A DNA stretch of 64,000 nt from Glandiceps talaboti (lineage: Eukaryota; Hemichordata; Enteropneusta; Spengelidae), in NCBI RefSeq assembly GCF_964340395.1, contig NC_135566.1, positions 21,373,135-21,437,134 on the forward strand, in the 5' to 3' direction. Made by a program: the position numbers and the translations under genes. The notes under the pieces are model-generated. The model searched no databases, had not been told where the DNA came from, and saw only the letters and a program-made list of their open reading frames with translations. Below are positions 43,301-55,059 of the stretch, piece after piece (the stretch's first letter is position 1; each line of letters begins with the position of its first letter).

Positions 43301-46300
43301 TTGTTGGCTTTTTGTTGTCTTTTTTCCACTAGTTTTGTTTGAAATAGAACTCCTGAGTTTCATAGATAACTCATTACCAGAACAGTTTCACAGGTGGTCC
43401 AAGGAAGAACAAAGAAATGCTTCCTTTGATGAAATTTTAGCTGTAGTTCATGCTGATAGACAGGTATAAAGTTTTGGGTTTCAGATGATAGTAAATATGG
43501 AAAAAGTTTGTAATGTGTTTCACCATCAGTAAAATTCAAATTCTCAAACTTCACTTTCATTTTTTTTTAGCGTCGCTGTCAGCGACAGGTGCATGGAGCT
43601 TTAGGTTTATAGGTTGATTCTCCGGCATCATCATGCATCTGTCTGTCAACTTTTTTATTTTATTCCTATCTTCTTCTCCAAAACTGACAGAATACTTTGA
43701 TATTTGGTCTGCAAGTTGTTTGGGGGGGGGGGGGGGGGGAGGCTTTTCAGATTTGTTCATGCCAAGTTGATCTGTGTTATTTTCAATTTTTTACGGATTT
43801 ACAGACATACCATGATAGTGGTGTTGTTATAGGAATACTATTGATTTTCCACCACATGTGTTGCAGGCAGTCAAAGAAATGTGTAATTTGATTAGTTCAA
43901 TTCATATAATGATACAATGTAGATTTCATTTTTCATCTTTGCTTTCAATATTTTGAAAATAAGTTCTGATATTGAAATATTGATTATTAACTTTACACAG
44001 GCTGGAAATGAATTGTTCAAAGAAAAACACACAAAGAGAGCATTTGGAAAATATAATGAGGTGAGTGGTGATTAAGAAATCTTTATATATTAACCCCACC
44101 TCCCAAAAAATGTATGTACCCTTTAACAAATTGTACAAAGATACTGTATGAAATTAATATTGTATTACAAAACACTTTCAATAAATCATTTCAGTATTTG
44201 CTGTCACTATTATTTATTTATCCTATTGAAATAACCTGTAGTACAAGAACACTGAATGAAACCAAAGTTTAACAAAGACAAGCCAGAAATACTGTGTTAT
44301 CACTAGGCCTGGATGATCTTAGAAAAGTGTCATTTGAAGTTGCACTAAGACAAGCATGGCATAATGTTTTCAATATGTTATTGATCAACACTAGGCCCTA
44401 CAGATCTTGGAAAACTGTCATCTAAAGGATGAAATTGAAGAGAAGGCCATGCAGAAAGTATTACTGAAACTGTACCTCAACATGGCATTGTGTAGTATCA
44501 AACTATGTCGGTCAAACAGAGCCATTACATTCTCCAAGAAGGCACTAGAGATTGATGAGAAGAATGTGAAGGCTTTATTCAGATGTGGAAAGGTAGGTCA
44601 CATGCTTCTTGGGTATAGACAGGTGGATAAAGGGTTTACTTGGGTATGGACAGGTGGGTAAAGGGTTCCTTGGGTATGGACAGGTTGGTAAAGTGTTTCA
44701 TTTGGGTCTAGACAGGTTGGTAAAGGGTTTACTTGGATATGGACAGGTGGGGAAAGTGTGTACTTGGGCATGAACAGGGTTACTTGGGTATTGACAGGTG
44801 AGTAAAGGGTTTACTTGGGTATTGACAGGTGGTAAAGTGTTTACTTGGGTATGGACAGGTGGGTAAAGGGTTCCTTGGGTATGGACAGGTGGTAAAGTGT
44901 TTCATTTGGGTCTAGACAGGGTGGTAAAGGGTTTACTTGGATATGGACAGGTGGGGAAAGGGTTAAATTTGGTATGGACAGGTGGGTAAAGTGTTTACTT
45001 GGGTATAGACAGGTGGGTAAAGGGTTTACTTGGGTGTAGACAGGTGGGTAAAGGGTTTACGTGGTTATAGACAGGTGGGTGAAGTGTTTCATTTGGGTAT
45101 GGACAGGTAGGTAAAGTGTTTATTTGGGTATGGACAGGTGGGTAAAGGGTTTACTTGGGTATGGACAGGTGGGTAAAGGGTTTACTTGGGTATGGACAGG
45201 TGGGTAAAGGGTTTACTTGTGTATGGACAGGTGGGTAAAGGGTTTACTTGGGTATAGACAGGTGGGTAAAGGGTTTACTTGGGTATAGACAGGTGGTAAA
45301 GTGTTTCATTTGGGTCTAGACAGGGTGGTAAAGGGTTTACTTGGATATGGACAGGTGGGGAAAGGGTTTACTTGGGTATGGACAGGTGGGTAAAGGGTTT
45401 ACTTGGGTATGGACAGGTGGGTAAAATGCTGGACATGTGAATAAAGGGTTAAATTTGGTATGGACAGGTGGGTAAAGTGTTTATTTGGGTATGGACAGGT
45501 GGGTAAAGGGTTTACTTGGGTATGGACAGGTGGGTAAAGGGTTTACTTGGGTATGGACAGGTGGGTAAAGGGTTTACTTGTGTATGGACAGGTGGGTGAA
45601 GGGTTTACTTGGGTATAGACAGGTGGGTAAAGGGTTTACTTGGGTATAGACAGGTGGGTGAAGGGTTTACTTGAATATGGACAGGTAGGTAAAGTGTTTA
45701 TTTGGGTATGGACAGGTGGGTAAAGGGTTTACTTGGGTATGGACAGGTGGGTAAAGGGTTTACTTGGGTATGGACAGGTGGGTAAAGGGTTTACTTGTGT
45801 ATGGACAGGTGGGTAAAGGGTTTACTTGGGTATAGACAGGTGGGTAAAGGGTTTACTTGGTTATGGACAGGTGGTAAAGTGTTTACTTGGGTATGGACAG
45901 GTGGGTAAAGGGTTTACTTGGGTATGGACAGGTGGGTAAAGGGGTTACTTGGGTATGGACAGGTGGGTGAAGGGTTTACTTGGGTATGGACAGGTGGGTA
46001 AAGGGTTTACTTGGGTATGGACAGGTGGGTGAAGTGTTTCATTTGGGTATGGACAGGTGGGTAAAGTGTTTCATTTGGGTATGGACTGGTGGGTAAATTG
46101 TTTCATTTGGGTATGGACAGGTGGGTAAAGTGTTTATTTGGGTATGGACAGGTGGTAAAGTGTTTACTTGGGTATGGACAGGTGGGTAAAGTGTTTACTT
46201 GGGTATGGACAGGTGGGTAAAGTGTTTATTTGGGTATGGACAGGTGGTAAAGTGTTTACTTGGGTATGGACAGGTGGTAAAGTGTTTACTTGGGTCTAGG

Positions 46301-49300
46301 CCGGTGGGTAAAGGGTTTACTTGAATATGGACAGGTGGGTAAAGGTTTACTTGGGTCTAGGCAGGTGGGTAAAGGGTTTACTTGAATATGGACAGGTGGT
46401 TAAAGGGTTTACTTGTGTATGGACAGGTGGGTAAAGGGTTTACTTGAATATGGACAGGTGGGTAAAGGGTTTATTTGGGTATGGACAGGTGGTAAAGTGT
46501 TTACTTGGGTATGGACAGGTGGGTAAAGGGTTTACTTGGGTATGGACAGGTGGGTAAAGGGTTTACTTGGGTATGGACAGGTGGGTAAAGGGTTTACTTG
46601 GGTATGGACAGGTGGGTAAAGGGTTTACTTGGGTATGGACAGGTGGGTAAAGGGTTTACTTGGGTATGGACAGGTGGGTGAAGTGTTTCATTTGGGTATG
46701 GACAGGTGGGTAAAGTGTTTCATTTGGGTATGGACTGGTGGGTAAATTGTTTCATTTGGGTATGGACAGGTGGGTAAAGTGTTTATTTGGGTATGGACAG
46801 GTGGTAAAGTGTTTACTTGGGTATGGACAGGTGGGTAAAGTGTTTACTTGGGTATGGACAGGTGGGTAAAGTGTTTATTTGGGTATGGACAGGTGGTAAA
46901 GTGTTTACTTGGGTATGGACAGGTGGTAAAGTGTTTACTTGGGTCTAGGCCGGTGGGTAAAGGGTTTACTTGAATATGGACAGGTGGGTAAAGGTTTACT
47001 TGGGTCTAGGCAGGTGGGTAAAGGGTTTACTTGAATATGGACAGGTGGTTAAAGGGTTTACTTGTGTATGGACAGGTGGGTAAAGGGTTTACTTGAATAT
47101 GGACAGGTGGGTAAAGGGTTTATTTGGGTATGGACAGGTGGTAAAGTGTTTACTTGGGTATGGACAGGTGGGTAAAGGGTTTACTTGGGTATGGACAGGT
47201 GGGTAAAGGGTTTACTTGGGTATGGACAGGTGGGTAAAGGGTTTACTTGAATATGGACAGGTGGGTAAAGGGTTTACTTGGGTATGGACAGGTGGGTAAA
47301 GGGTTTACTTGGGTATGGACAGGTGGGTAAAGGGTTTACTTGGGTATGGACAGGTGGGTAAAGGGTTTACTTGAATATGGACAGGTGGGTAAAGGGTTTA
47401 CTTGGGTATGGACAGGTGGATAAAGGGTTTACTTGGTTATGGACAGGTGGGTAAAGGGTTACTTGGGTATGGACAGGTGGGTGAAGGGTTTACTTGAATA
47501 TGGACAGGTGGGTAAAGGGTTTACTTGGGTATGGACAGGTGGGTAAAGGGTTTACTTGGGTATGGACAGGTGGGTAAAGGGTTTACTTGGGTATGGACAG
47601 GTGGGTAAAGGGTTTACTTGGGTATGGACAGGTGGGTGAAGGGTTCCTTGGGTATGGACAGGTGAGTAAAGGGTTTACTTGGGTATGGACAGGTGGGTAA
47701 AGTGTTTACTTGGGTATGGACAGGTGGGTGAAGGGTTTACTTGAATATGGACAGGTGGGTAAAGGGTTTACTTGGGTATGGACAGGTGGGTAAAGGGTTT
47801 ACTTGGTTATGGACAGGTGGGTAAAGGGTTTACTTGGGTATGGACAGGTGGGTAAAGGGTTTACTTGGGTATGGACAGGTGGGTAAAGGGTTCCTTGGGT
47901 ATGGACAGGTGAGTAAAGGGTTTACTTGGGTATGGACAGGTGGGTGAAGGGTTTACTTGGGTATGGACAGGTGGGTAAAGGGTTCCTTGGGTATGGACAG
48001 GTGAGTAACGGGTTTACTTGGGTATGGACAGGTGATTATGCATACTGCAAAGATTGCATTTTTTTATACCTATCACTCATCCTGACCATAACTGTACAAC
48101 CCACCCTTAACTTATCATGATTTTTGTTCATTTGAATTCTCCTTATTCATCAGGCCTACCATCAGCTGAGTGAGTTTGATCGTGCCAAAGAGTTCTTGCT
48201 CTGTGCCCAGAAAGTTGAGCCACAAAATGGAGAGATTACCAGAGAATTGCAGAAACTTGATAAATCTGTCAAGAAGTTCAAAGCTTTGGAGAGAGATATG
48301 TATGGCAAAATGTTTGCAGGATTGAGAAACCCAAATAAAGGTATGTACTGAATGTACTGAAATTTCCATTTGTGATTTCTAGTACAGAAGTATATTCTCT
48401 TTAGGTTTGCATGAGGTGACTTGAAGTCATTTACAAAGTTGCCACTGAGTGGGTAGTATACCGGTACATACATTTACAAAGTTGCCACTGAGTGGGTAGT
48501 ATACCGGTACATACTTTTACAAAGTTGCCACTGAGTGGGTAGTATACCGGTACATACTTTTCCTTTATTGTATTAGAATCATTAACTTAACAGGCAACAA
48601 GTTTATTTAATATCTTTTGTCTTGCCTCTTGACCAATCAGATGAATCTTTGTGACGTGCTGCATGACTTATGTTTTATGTAAGTCTGTTATAGTTTATAT
48701 CTTTTTGTGAAAAATCTAGGTTGGGTTAATGCACACAAATTTATCAGCAGTAAGGAAATGATCAATGAAAATAGTGAATACACTTGATAGATAGATTATC
48801 AAATTTGAGAATTGAATACACTTGATAGATAGATTATCAAATTTGAGAATTGAATACACTTGATAGATAGATTATCAAATTTGAGAATTGAATACGCTTG
48901 ATAGATAGATATCAAATTTGAGAATTGAATACACTTGATAGACAGATTATCAAATTTGAGAATTGAATACGCTTGATAGATAGATTATCAAATTTGAGAA
49001 TTGAATACACTTGATAGATAGATTATCAAATTTGAGAATTGAATACGCTTGATAGATAGATATCAAATTTGAGAATTGAATACACTTGATAGACAGATTA
49101 TCAAATTTGAGAATTGAATACACTTAATAGATAGATTATCAAATTTGAGAATTGAATACACTTGATAGATAGATTATCAAATTTGAGAATTGAATACACT
49201 TGATATATAGATTATCAAATTTGAGAATTGAATACACTTGATAGATAATCAAATTTGAGAATTGAATACGCTTGATAGATAGATTATCAAATTTGAGAAT

Positions 49301-52300
49301 TGAATACACTTGATAGATAATCAAATTTGAGAATTGAATACGCTTGATAGATAGATTATCAAATTTGAGAATTGAATACACTTAATAGATAGATTATCAA
49401 ATTTGAGAATTGAATACACTTGATAGATAGATTATCAAATTTGAGAATTGAATACACTTGATAGATAATCAAATTTGAGAATTGAATACGCTTGATAGAT
49501 AGATATCAAATTTGAGAATTGAATAAACTTGATAGACAGATTATCAAATTTGAGAATTGAATACACTTAATAGATAGATTATCAAACTTGAGAATTGAAT
49601 ACACTTGATAGATAGATATCAAATTTGAGAATTGAATACACTTGATAGATAGATTATCAAATTTGAGAATTGAATACACTTGATAGATAGATTATCAAAT
49701 TTGAGAATTGAATACACTTGATATATAGATTATCAAATTTGAGAATTGAATACACTTGATAGATAGATTATCAAATTTGAGAATTGAATACACTTAATAG
49801 ATAGATTATCAAATTTGAGAATTGAATACACTTGATAGATAGATTATCAAATTTGAGAATGAATACACTTGATAGATAGATTATCAAATTTGGAGGCAAG
49901 AGATCCCACATCACATGCTGTTGCTGTTTGTTTCTTGTTATTCCTATATATACTAAGACTACACATTGTATATTTCATGTAGGGGACAGTGAAAACACTG
50001 CCAAGATGTTACCAAAGGATTGTTCATCAGGATTTCAGAAGACAGTAGCTGATGCTTTCAGGTAAATAAAATATACTTTTGTGTTGAAAGGAGATGATTT
50101 GTGTAATACATGGTTTCAAGTGAAATGCATGTTTACACCCACCCATCATCTTTTTAGCAAAGTCTTTGTTTGTATTGAAGGGGTACAGGCTGGGTTCATA
50201 CATTTTTGGGATGTAACCTTTGCTGTGGAGTCTGTGTATTAGGGCATTCATTGACAGCGATGATGTATCTACCTTCTTTGTTTACATGGCATTCATTGAC
50301 AGTGATGATGTATCTACCTTTGCTTACATGGCATTTATTGACAGTGATGATGTATCTGCCTTTGCTTACATGGCATTCATTGACAGTGATGATGTATCTA
50401 CCTTTGCTTACATGGCATTTATTGACAGTGATGATGTATCTGCCTTTGCTTACATGGCATTTATTGACAGTGATGATGTATCTGCCTTTGCTTACATGGC
50501 ATTTATTGACAGTGATGATGTATCTGCCTTTGCTTACATGGCATTTATTGACAGTGATGATGTATCTACCTTTACTTACATGGCATTTATTGACAGTGAT
50601 GATGTATCTGCCTTTGCTTACATGGCATTTATTGACAGTGATGATGTATCTACCTTTACTTACAGGGCATTTATTGACAGTGATGATGTATCTGCCTTTG
50701 CTTACATGGCATTTATTGACAGTGATGATGTATCTGCCTTTGCTTACATGGCATTTATTGACAGTGATGATGTATCTACCTTTACTTACAGGGCATTTAT
50801 TGACAGTGATGATGTATCTACCTTTACTTACAGGGCATTCATTGACAGTGATGATGTATCTACCTTTACTTACAGGGCATTCATTGACAGTGATGATGTA
50901 TCTACCTTTACTTACAGGGCATTTATTGACAGTGATGATGTATCTGCCTTTGCTTACATGGCATTCATTGAGTGATGATGTATCTACCCTCTTTGCTTAC
51001 ATGGCATTCATTGACAGTGATGATGTATCTACCTTCTTTGCTTACATGGCATTCATTGACAGTGATGATGTATCTACCTTCTTTGTTTACATGGCATTCA
51101 TTGACAGTGATGATGTATCTGCCTTTGCTTACATGGCATTCATTGACAGTGATGATGTATCTACCTTCTTTGCTTACATGGCATTCATTGACAGTGATGA
51201 TGTACATTTTGTATCTGCCTTTGCTTACATGGCATTCATTGAGTGATGATGTATCTACCCTCTTTGCTTACATGGCATTCATTGACAGTGATGATATATC
51301 TGCCTTCTTTGTTTACATGGCATTCATCAAAAGTGATGATATATCTGCCTTTTGTTTGTGTGGCATTCATTGACAGTGATGATATATCTGCCTTCTTTGT
51401 TTACATGGCATTCATCAAAAGTGATGATATACCTACCTTCTGTGTTTACATGGCATTCATTGACAGTGATGATGTATCTGCCTTCTTTGTTTACATGGCA
51501 TTCATCAACAGATGATATATCTACCTTCTTTGCTTACAGGGCATTCATTGACAGTGATGATATATCTGCCTTCTTTGTTTACATGGCATTCATTGACTGA
51601 TGATATATCTGCCTTCTTTGTTTACAGGGCATTCATCAACAGTGATGATATATCTGCCTTCTTTGCTTACAGGGCATTCATTGACTGATGATATATCTAT
51701 CTTTTGTTTGTGTGGCATTCGTTGACAGTGCTGATGTATCTATCTTTTGTTTGTGTGGCATTCATTGACAGTGATGATGTATCTGCCTTTTGTTTGTATG
51801 GCATTCATTGACAGTGATGATATATCTGCCTTCTTTGTTTACATGGCATTCATCAAAAGTGATGATATACCTACCTTCTGTGTTTACATGGCATTCATTG
51901 ACAGTGATGATGTATCTGCCTTTGCTTACATGGCATTCATTGACAGTGATGATATATCTGCCTTCTTTGTTTACATGGCATTCATCAACTGATGATATAT
52001 CTACCTTCTTTGCTTACAGGGCATTCATTGACCGTGATGATATATCTGCCTTCTTTGTTTACATGGCATTCATTGACTGATGATATATCTGCCTTCTTTG
52101 TTTACATGGCATTCATTGACAGTGATGATATATCTGCCTTCTTTGCTTACAGGGCATTCATTGACTGATGATATATCTATCTTTTGTTTGTGTGGCATTC
52201 GTTGACAGTGCTGATGTATCTATCTTTTGTTTGTGTGGCATTCATTGAGTGATGATGTATCTGCCTTTTGTTTGTATGGCATTCATTGACAGTGATGATA

Positions 52301-54268
52301 TATCTGCCTTCTTTGTTTACAGGGCATTCATTGACTGATGATATATCTATCTTTTGTTTGTATGGCATTCATTGACAGTGATGATATATCTGCCTTCTTT
52401 GTTTACAGGGCATTCATTGGCAGTGATGATGTATCTGCCTTCTTTGCTTACATGGCATTCATTGACAGTGATGATGTATCTACCTTTTGTTTGTGTGGCA
52501 TTCATTGACAGTGATGATATATCTGCCTTCTTTACTTACATGGCATTCATTGGCAGTGATGATGTATCTACCTTTTGTTTGTGTGGCATTCATTGACAGT
52601 GATGATGTATCTACCTTTTGTTTGTGTGGCATTCATTGACAGTGATGATATATCTGCCTTCTTTACTTACATGGCATTCATTGACAGTGATGATATATCT
52701 GCCTTTTATTTGTGTGGCATTCGTTGACAGTGATGATGTATCTATCTTTTGTTTGTGTGGCATTCATTGACAGTGATGATGTATCTGCCTTTTGTTTGTA
52801 TGGCATTCATTGACAGTGATGATATATCTGCCTTCTTTGTTTACAGGGCATTCATTGACAGTGATGATATATCTATCTTTTGTTTGTATGGCATTCATTG
52901 ACTGATGATATATCTGCCTTCTTTGTTTACAGGGCATTCATCAACAGTGATGATGTATCTGCCTTTGTTTACAGGGCATTCATTGGCAGTGATGATGTAT
53001 CTGCCTTCTGTGCTTACATGGCATTCATTGACAGTGATGATGTATCTACCTTTTGTTTGTATGGCATTCATTGACAGTGATGATATATCTGCCTTCTTTA
53101 CTTACAGGGCATTCATTGGCAGTGATGATGTATCTGCCTTCTTTGCCTACATGGCATTCATTGACAGTGATGATGTATCTACCTTTTGTTTGTGTGGCAT
53201 TCATTGACAGTGATGATATATCTGCCTTCTTTACTTACAGGGCATTCATTGGCAGTGATGATGTATCTACCTTTTGTTTGTGTGGCATTCATTGACAGTG
53301 ATGATATATCTGCCTTTTGTTTTATGACATTCATTGACTGATGATGTATCTACCTTTTGTTTGTGTGGCATTCATTGACAGTGATGATATATCTATCTTT
53401 TGTTTACAGGGCATTCATTGACAGTGATGATGTTCAAGAGATGCCATTCTCAATGGCTGCATTCACTACAGCTGAAATGGACTATGTGACATATACTGCC
53501 AATCAGTGGGAACTTGATGTTAAATACATGGGACCTGTAAGTACATCTCCATTGCTTGGTGTCAACCATTCTTGTCTAACTTTTTCCCATCACACACTTT
53601 AGCTAAATTTGGATCACTGGATTGGTGTGTTGTATGTACAATCAACAATTCTAACTCTGCTCCTGACAACTGTGCATTCTAGTAGTCAATTTTAGAATAC
53701 TATTCGGTGTAATTTTTGTACAGTGAACAATTCTAACTTTCAACCTGAGACAGCATAGTACAGTTCAGATTACTGGTTGGTGTGTCATTTGTGAAGTAAA
53801 CTGAACCATTCCAACTATCCTCCTGGCACAACACACTACAAATTTGGAAATATTGTTGTGCATTGTTCATCTTGGATGTGTCAAAATTATTTAATGAAGA
53901 CCATAGCCGTGTCAATAATGCCATTTGTCATTTTTGTTCAGTAAATTTAACACATTTATTTGCAGTATCCCTAAAATCTTATGAAAATTTCTACTCGCCA
54001 TCCCCCCAAAATGTGTGAATATCTCACCATGTACATGTACCATGCATAGAGTGTAATACAACCCATGATAATGCTGACAAGACGGCCAAGATGTTTGACT
54101 GGGAGTAGAAATTTCCTTAGATTTTATTAATCCTGGAGCCACTGAACATTCATCCATTGCAAGTGATTCAGAAATGTAAGTTAAAATAATATGTAAAATT
54201 TGTATATTGATTTACAGAAGACTGACAGGTTGGTGAAGATAAGTAAGAAGAAAATGGCAGAACCATAG
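32946..54268 (+). CDS. FKBP6: FKBP6, inactive FKBP/TPR co-chaperone (12 coding exons)
   Basis: Exons: 32946-33002, 34754-34865, 35963-36063, 37911-38118, 42720-42851, 43333-43463, 44001-44060, 44404-44592, 48154-48340, 49983-50061, 53410-53536 and 54218-54268 (TAG at 54266-54268). All sites are GT-AG with matching phases, 1434 nt, 477 residues. It is longer than the vertebrate form and has an acidic N-terminal extension (DDDSDSDAEDL) like fly Shutdown. The FKBP domain (GYLEYSDEPYDS to FEIELLSF) lacks the active-site Trp: the usual V-I-x-G-W reads IPGLEIAV, so isomerase activity is doubtful. The TPR block follows. Known role of the family: HSP90 co-chaperone for PIWI loading in the piRNA pathway and for meiosis. 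A long C-terminal tail (exons 10-12) is less conserved. AATAAA lies at 54784. Confidence 0.96.
33800..34318 (+). pseudogene. 3' end of a decayed non-LTR retrotransposon (LINE)
   Basis: Broken frames give FKTVLGFEKYLLQIKNH, KLVTKFRISDYNIQIASW, then CKFCQNMVEDEFHH and CSHYTNERKALF. This is the C-terminal Cys-His region downstream of a LINE reverse transcriptase. Stops and frameshifts interrupt it. It ends in a (GATT)n tail at 34264-34318, as LINEs often do. It lies in FKBP6 intron 1. Confidence 0.7.
36092..36520 (-). mobile_element. Possible second Helitron-like repeat family member, reversed
   Basis: The minus-strand end reads CCCCCGGGGTGG...GTTGGGGACTAAA, similar to the hairpin-plus-CTAA end of the 57.0-kb element. 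Next come GTCTGTCTGTCTGT and short direct repeats such as GCAACAAGAC and CATAGCAACAG. It lies in FKBP6 intron 3. The boundaries are uncertain. Confidence 0.4.
37602..37740. mobile_element. Foldback / hairpin MITE
   Basis: ATAAACCACCCCCTGGGGAT...GGTATACCA pairs with TGGTATACCATCCCCAGGGG...TGGTTTAT. The arms of about 60 bp also pair GTGAACTC/GAGTTCAC. It lies in FKBP6 intron 3. Confidence 0.8.
37911..43463 (+). CDS. FKBP6: FKBP6 exons 4-6, FKBP-type domain
   Basis: Exon 4 starts after TAATTTAG and encodes TPFEKMGRDMADLTG and the first half of the FKBP fold. Exon 5 carries SMRKGEFSRFLVKPEYGYG, and exon 6 LFEIELLSFIDNS. Conserved Asp (PYDS) and Tyr (EYGYG) pocket residues remain; the Trp position is Leu. 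The 4.6-kb intron between exons 4 and 5 hosts a Crypton-like fragment and a hAT-like element. Confidence 0.95.
38494..39065 (+). pseudogene. Crypton-like (DUF3504 / KIAA1958-type) fragment
   Basis: Frame pieces: SFMTKDEMDDMVLNRVPKN, WNEWVKARNEADLPGD and DIDVYMGYFVMEV, then a TGA. In a shifted frame follow TLNGLSAGIQRHLREEFGRG and FLKFNATLDAKRKSLLQQ, then PISMQQEQILWTKGLM. These are the characteristic blocks of the tyrosine-recombinase-derived Crypton/KIAA1958/ZMYM C-terminal region. At least two stops or frameshifts break it. It lies in FKBP6 intron 4, same orientation as the gene, with no splice role seen. Confidence 0.7.
39403..40291. mobile_element. Non-autonomous hAT-like element with 5-bp target duplication
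   Basis: Termini CAGGGCTCGAAATAATG (39403) and ATTATTTCGACCCCTG (ending 40291) are near-perfect inverted repeats, flanked by TGACA on both sides (39398-39402 and 40292-40296). Subterminal repeats of TTGCCC(A/C)AG-type text occur near both ends. No transposase is encoded. Confidence 0.8.
41415..41510. repeat. 48-bp tandem duplication
   Basis: GTGTGTACTTCACCGTAGTC and GTGTGTACTTTACCATAATC, each followed by TAGTCTAGCGAGGGTGAGAT or near-identical text. Confidence 0.8.
41541..41613. repeat. Long hairpin
   Basis: AATAGACACCGGTGGAAAGA...TAAACAAC pairs with GTTGTTTATCTTTCCACCGA...TGTCTATT around a 13-nt loop, one mismatch. Confidence 0.85.
43718..43742. repeat. Poly-G run in FKBP6 intron 6
   Basis: Eighteen or so consecutive G after GTTGTTT. 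The length is likely to be unreliable in the assembly. Confidence 0.9.
44001..48340 (+). CDS. FKBP6: FKBP6 exons 7-9, TPR domain
   Basis: TPR1 runs from AGNELFKEKHTKRAFGKYNE (exon 7) into exon 8; TPR2 from YLNMALCSIKLCRSNRAITF; TPR3 from NVKALFRCGK across the exon 8/9 junction into AYHQLSEFDRAKEF. Residues of the HSP90-tail carboxylate clamp are kept: Asn in AGNELF, Asn in YLNMAL, and Lys/Arg in VKALFR. Arg replaces the first-helix Lys. A basic helix follows (LDKSVKKFKALERDMYGKMF). Confidence 0.94.
44593..48030. repeat. 31-bp minisatellite seeded by the FKBP6 exon 8 donor
   Basis: About 110 copies fill intron 8, starting within 25 bp of the donor. The unit reads TGGACAG|GTGGGTAAAGGG then TTTACTTGGGTA. 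The exon end reads TGGAAAG|GTAGGTCACATG then CTTCTTGGGTA. Four copies carry a perfect donor consensus, CAG|GTGAGT (about 44797, 47660, 47907, 47999). A block around TGGACTGGTGGGTAAATTG is repeated about 649 bp apart (46082 and 46731). Confidence 0.96.
48434..48562. repeat. About 43-bp repeat, 3 copies
   Basis: TTACAAAGTTGCCACTGAGT followed by GGGTAGTATACCGGTACATAC, three times in FKBP6 intron 9. Confidence 0.95.
48775..49890. repeat. 38-bp minisatellite, about 30 copies
   Basis: The unit has TTGAGAATTGAATACACTTG then ATAGATAGATTATCAAAT, with 4-bp and larger deletions in some copies. It is internal to FKBP6 intron 9 and does not resemble a flanking exon. Confidence 0.95.
49983..54268 (+). CDS. 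FKBP6: FKBP6 exons 10-12, C-terminal tail
   Basis: Exon 10 (2+75+2 nt), exon 11 (AFIDSDDVQEMPFSMAA at its start) and exon 12 (TDRLVKISKKKMAEP, stop). The phases 1, 2 and 0 join correctly. No domain was recognised. The acceptor and first codons of exon 11 are the seed of the array filling the preceding intron. Confidence 0.88.
50231..53409. repeat. 42-45-bp minisatellite seeded by the FKBP6 exon 11 acceptor
   Basis: About 73 copies fill intron 10. Each repeats the acceptor and first codons of exon 11: TTTGTTTACAG|GGCATTC then ATTGACAGTGATGATG, followed by TATCTACC. About 17 copies keep an intact TACAG; many others have TACATGG or TGTGTGG. The genuine exon 11 is the last copy. Confidence 0.97.
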
Positions 54269-54783
54269 AAGTCTAGTTTATACATCTTGTCAGGATAACA
54301 ATTCTAGTTTTATATTACCAATTATGTGACACTTGCACAGCTATACAAATCATGCAAGCTTGTGCCATTACTGGTACATACTTTATAAACCAGAAAGGAT
54401 AGACGTTTGACTTTATTTTTCAAAAAGAGAAGTTATATTTATCAATATTATTACATTTCAGATGTTTTCTACTATAAAAATATTATATTTTTTCAGGTTT
54501 GTGTTTTATTTCATGTTATCAAAGGAGGAAGAATCCTTACTTTCTTTATCATTTTATCTTGTGTTAATTAACAGTAACGTTAGTAGTGTTTGGCTGATTA
54601 CTGAATATGATGGACACTTGAAGGAAATAGTCAAAAATGAGAAAAATCATGTCTAAACTGATATAAGGTAATTATTCATAAAGGAAATGGTGTGTTACTG
54701 TACAAACCATACTGATATACTACATACATAGCTCTGGATGCTTGACTTTATTTTGAGCAGTACTGGACAAAAACATACATACT

Positions 54784-54789
54784 AATAAA
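54784..54789 (+). terminator. FKBP6: Candidate FKBP6 polyadenylation signal
   Basis: AATAAA about 515 nt after the stop codon. The interval 54269-54783 looks like AT-rich 3'UTR. Confidence 0.5.
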
Positions 54790-55059
54790 ACAATGTTAAG
54801 AAAAACCCACTTATGTGCTGTTTTTGTCATAAATGTCATAATAACTGAAGTTGGGCAGTCTTGTAAAGGTTAGATAATTTGATGTACAATGTGAAATCCA
54901 ACTAGTAGAAAAATTGAGTATATATATATTTCACCAGTGTACCATCTAATCTTGTCCTGTCACATGTGAACATCAGTTTTGGGAAGTTTTCATTCTGATT
55001 ACAATGTGATGGTTAGGTTGGCTTACATTTTTACCTTCCGTAAGGAAGGTTATAATATA

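Noticed and set aside
50206-51246. 346- and 251-codon frames in FKBP6 intron 10 as a protein
   Set aside because: They are tandem copies of the exon 11 acceptor region. Units of 42-45 bp shift frame repeatedly, and the region is spliced out in the gene model.
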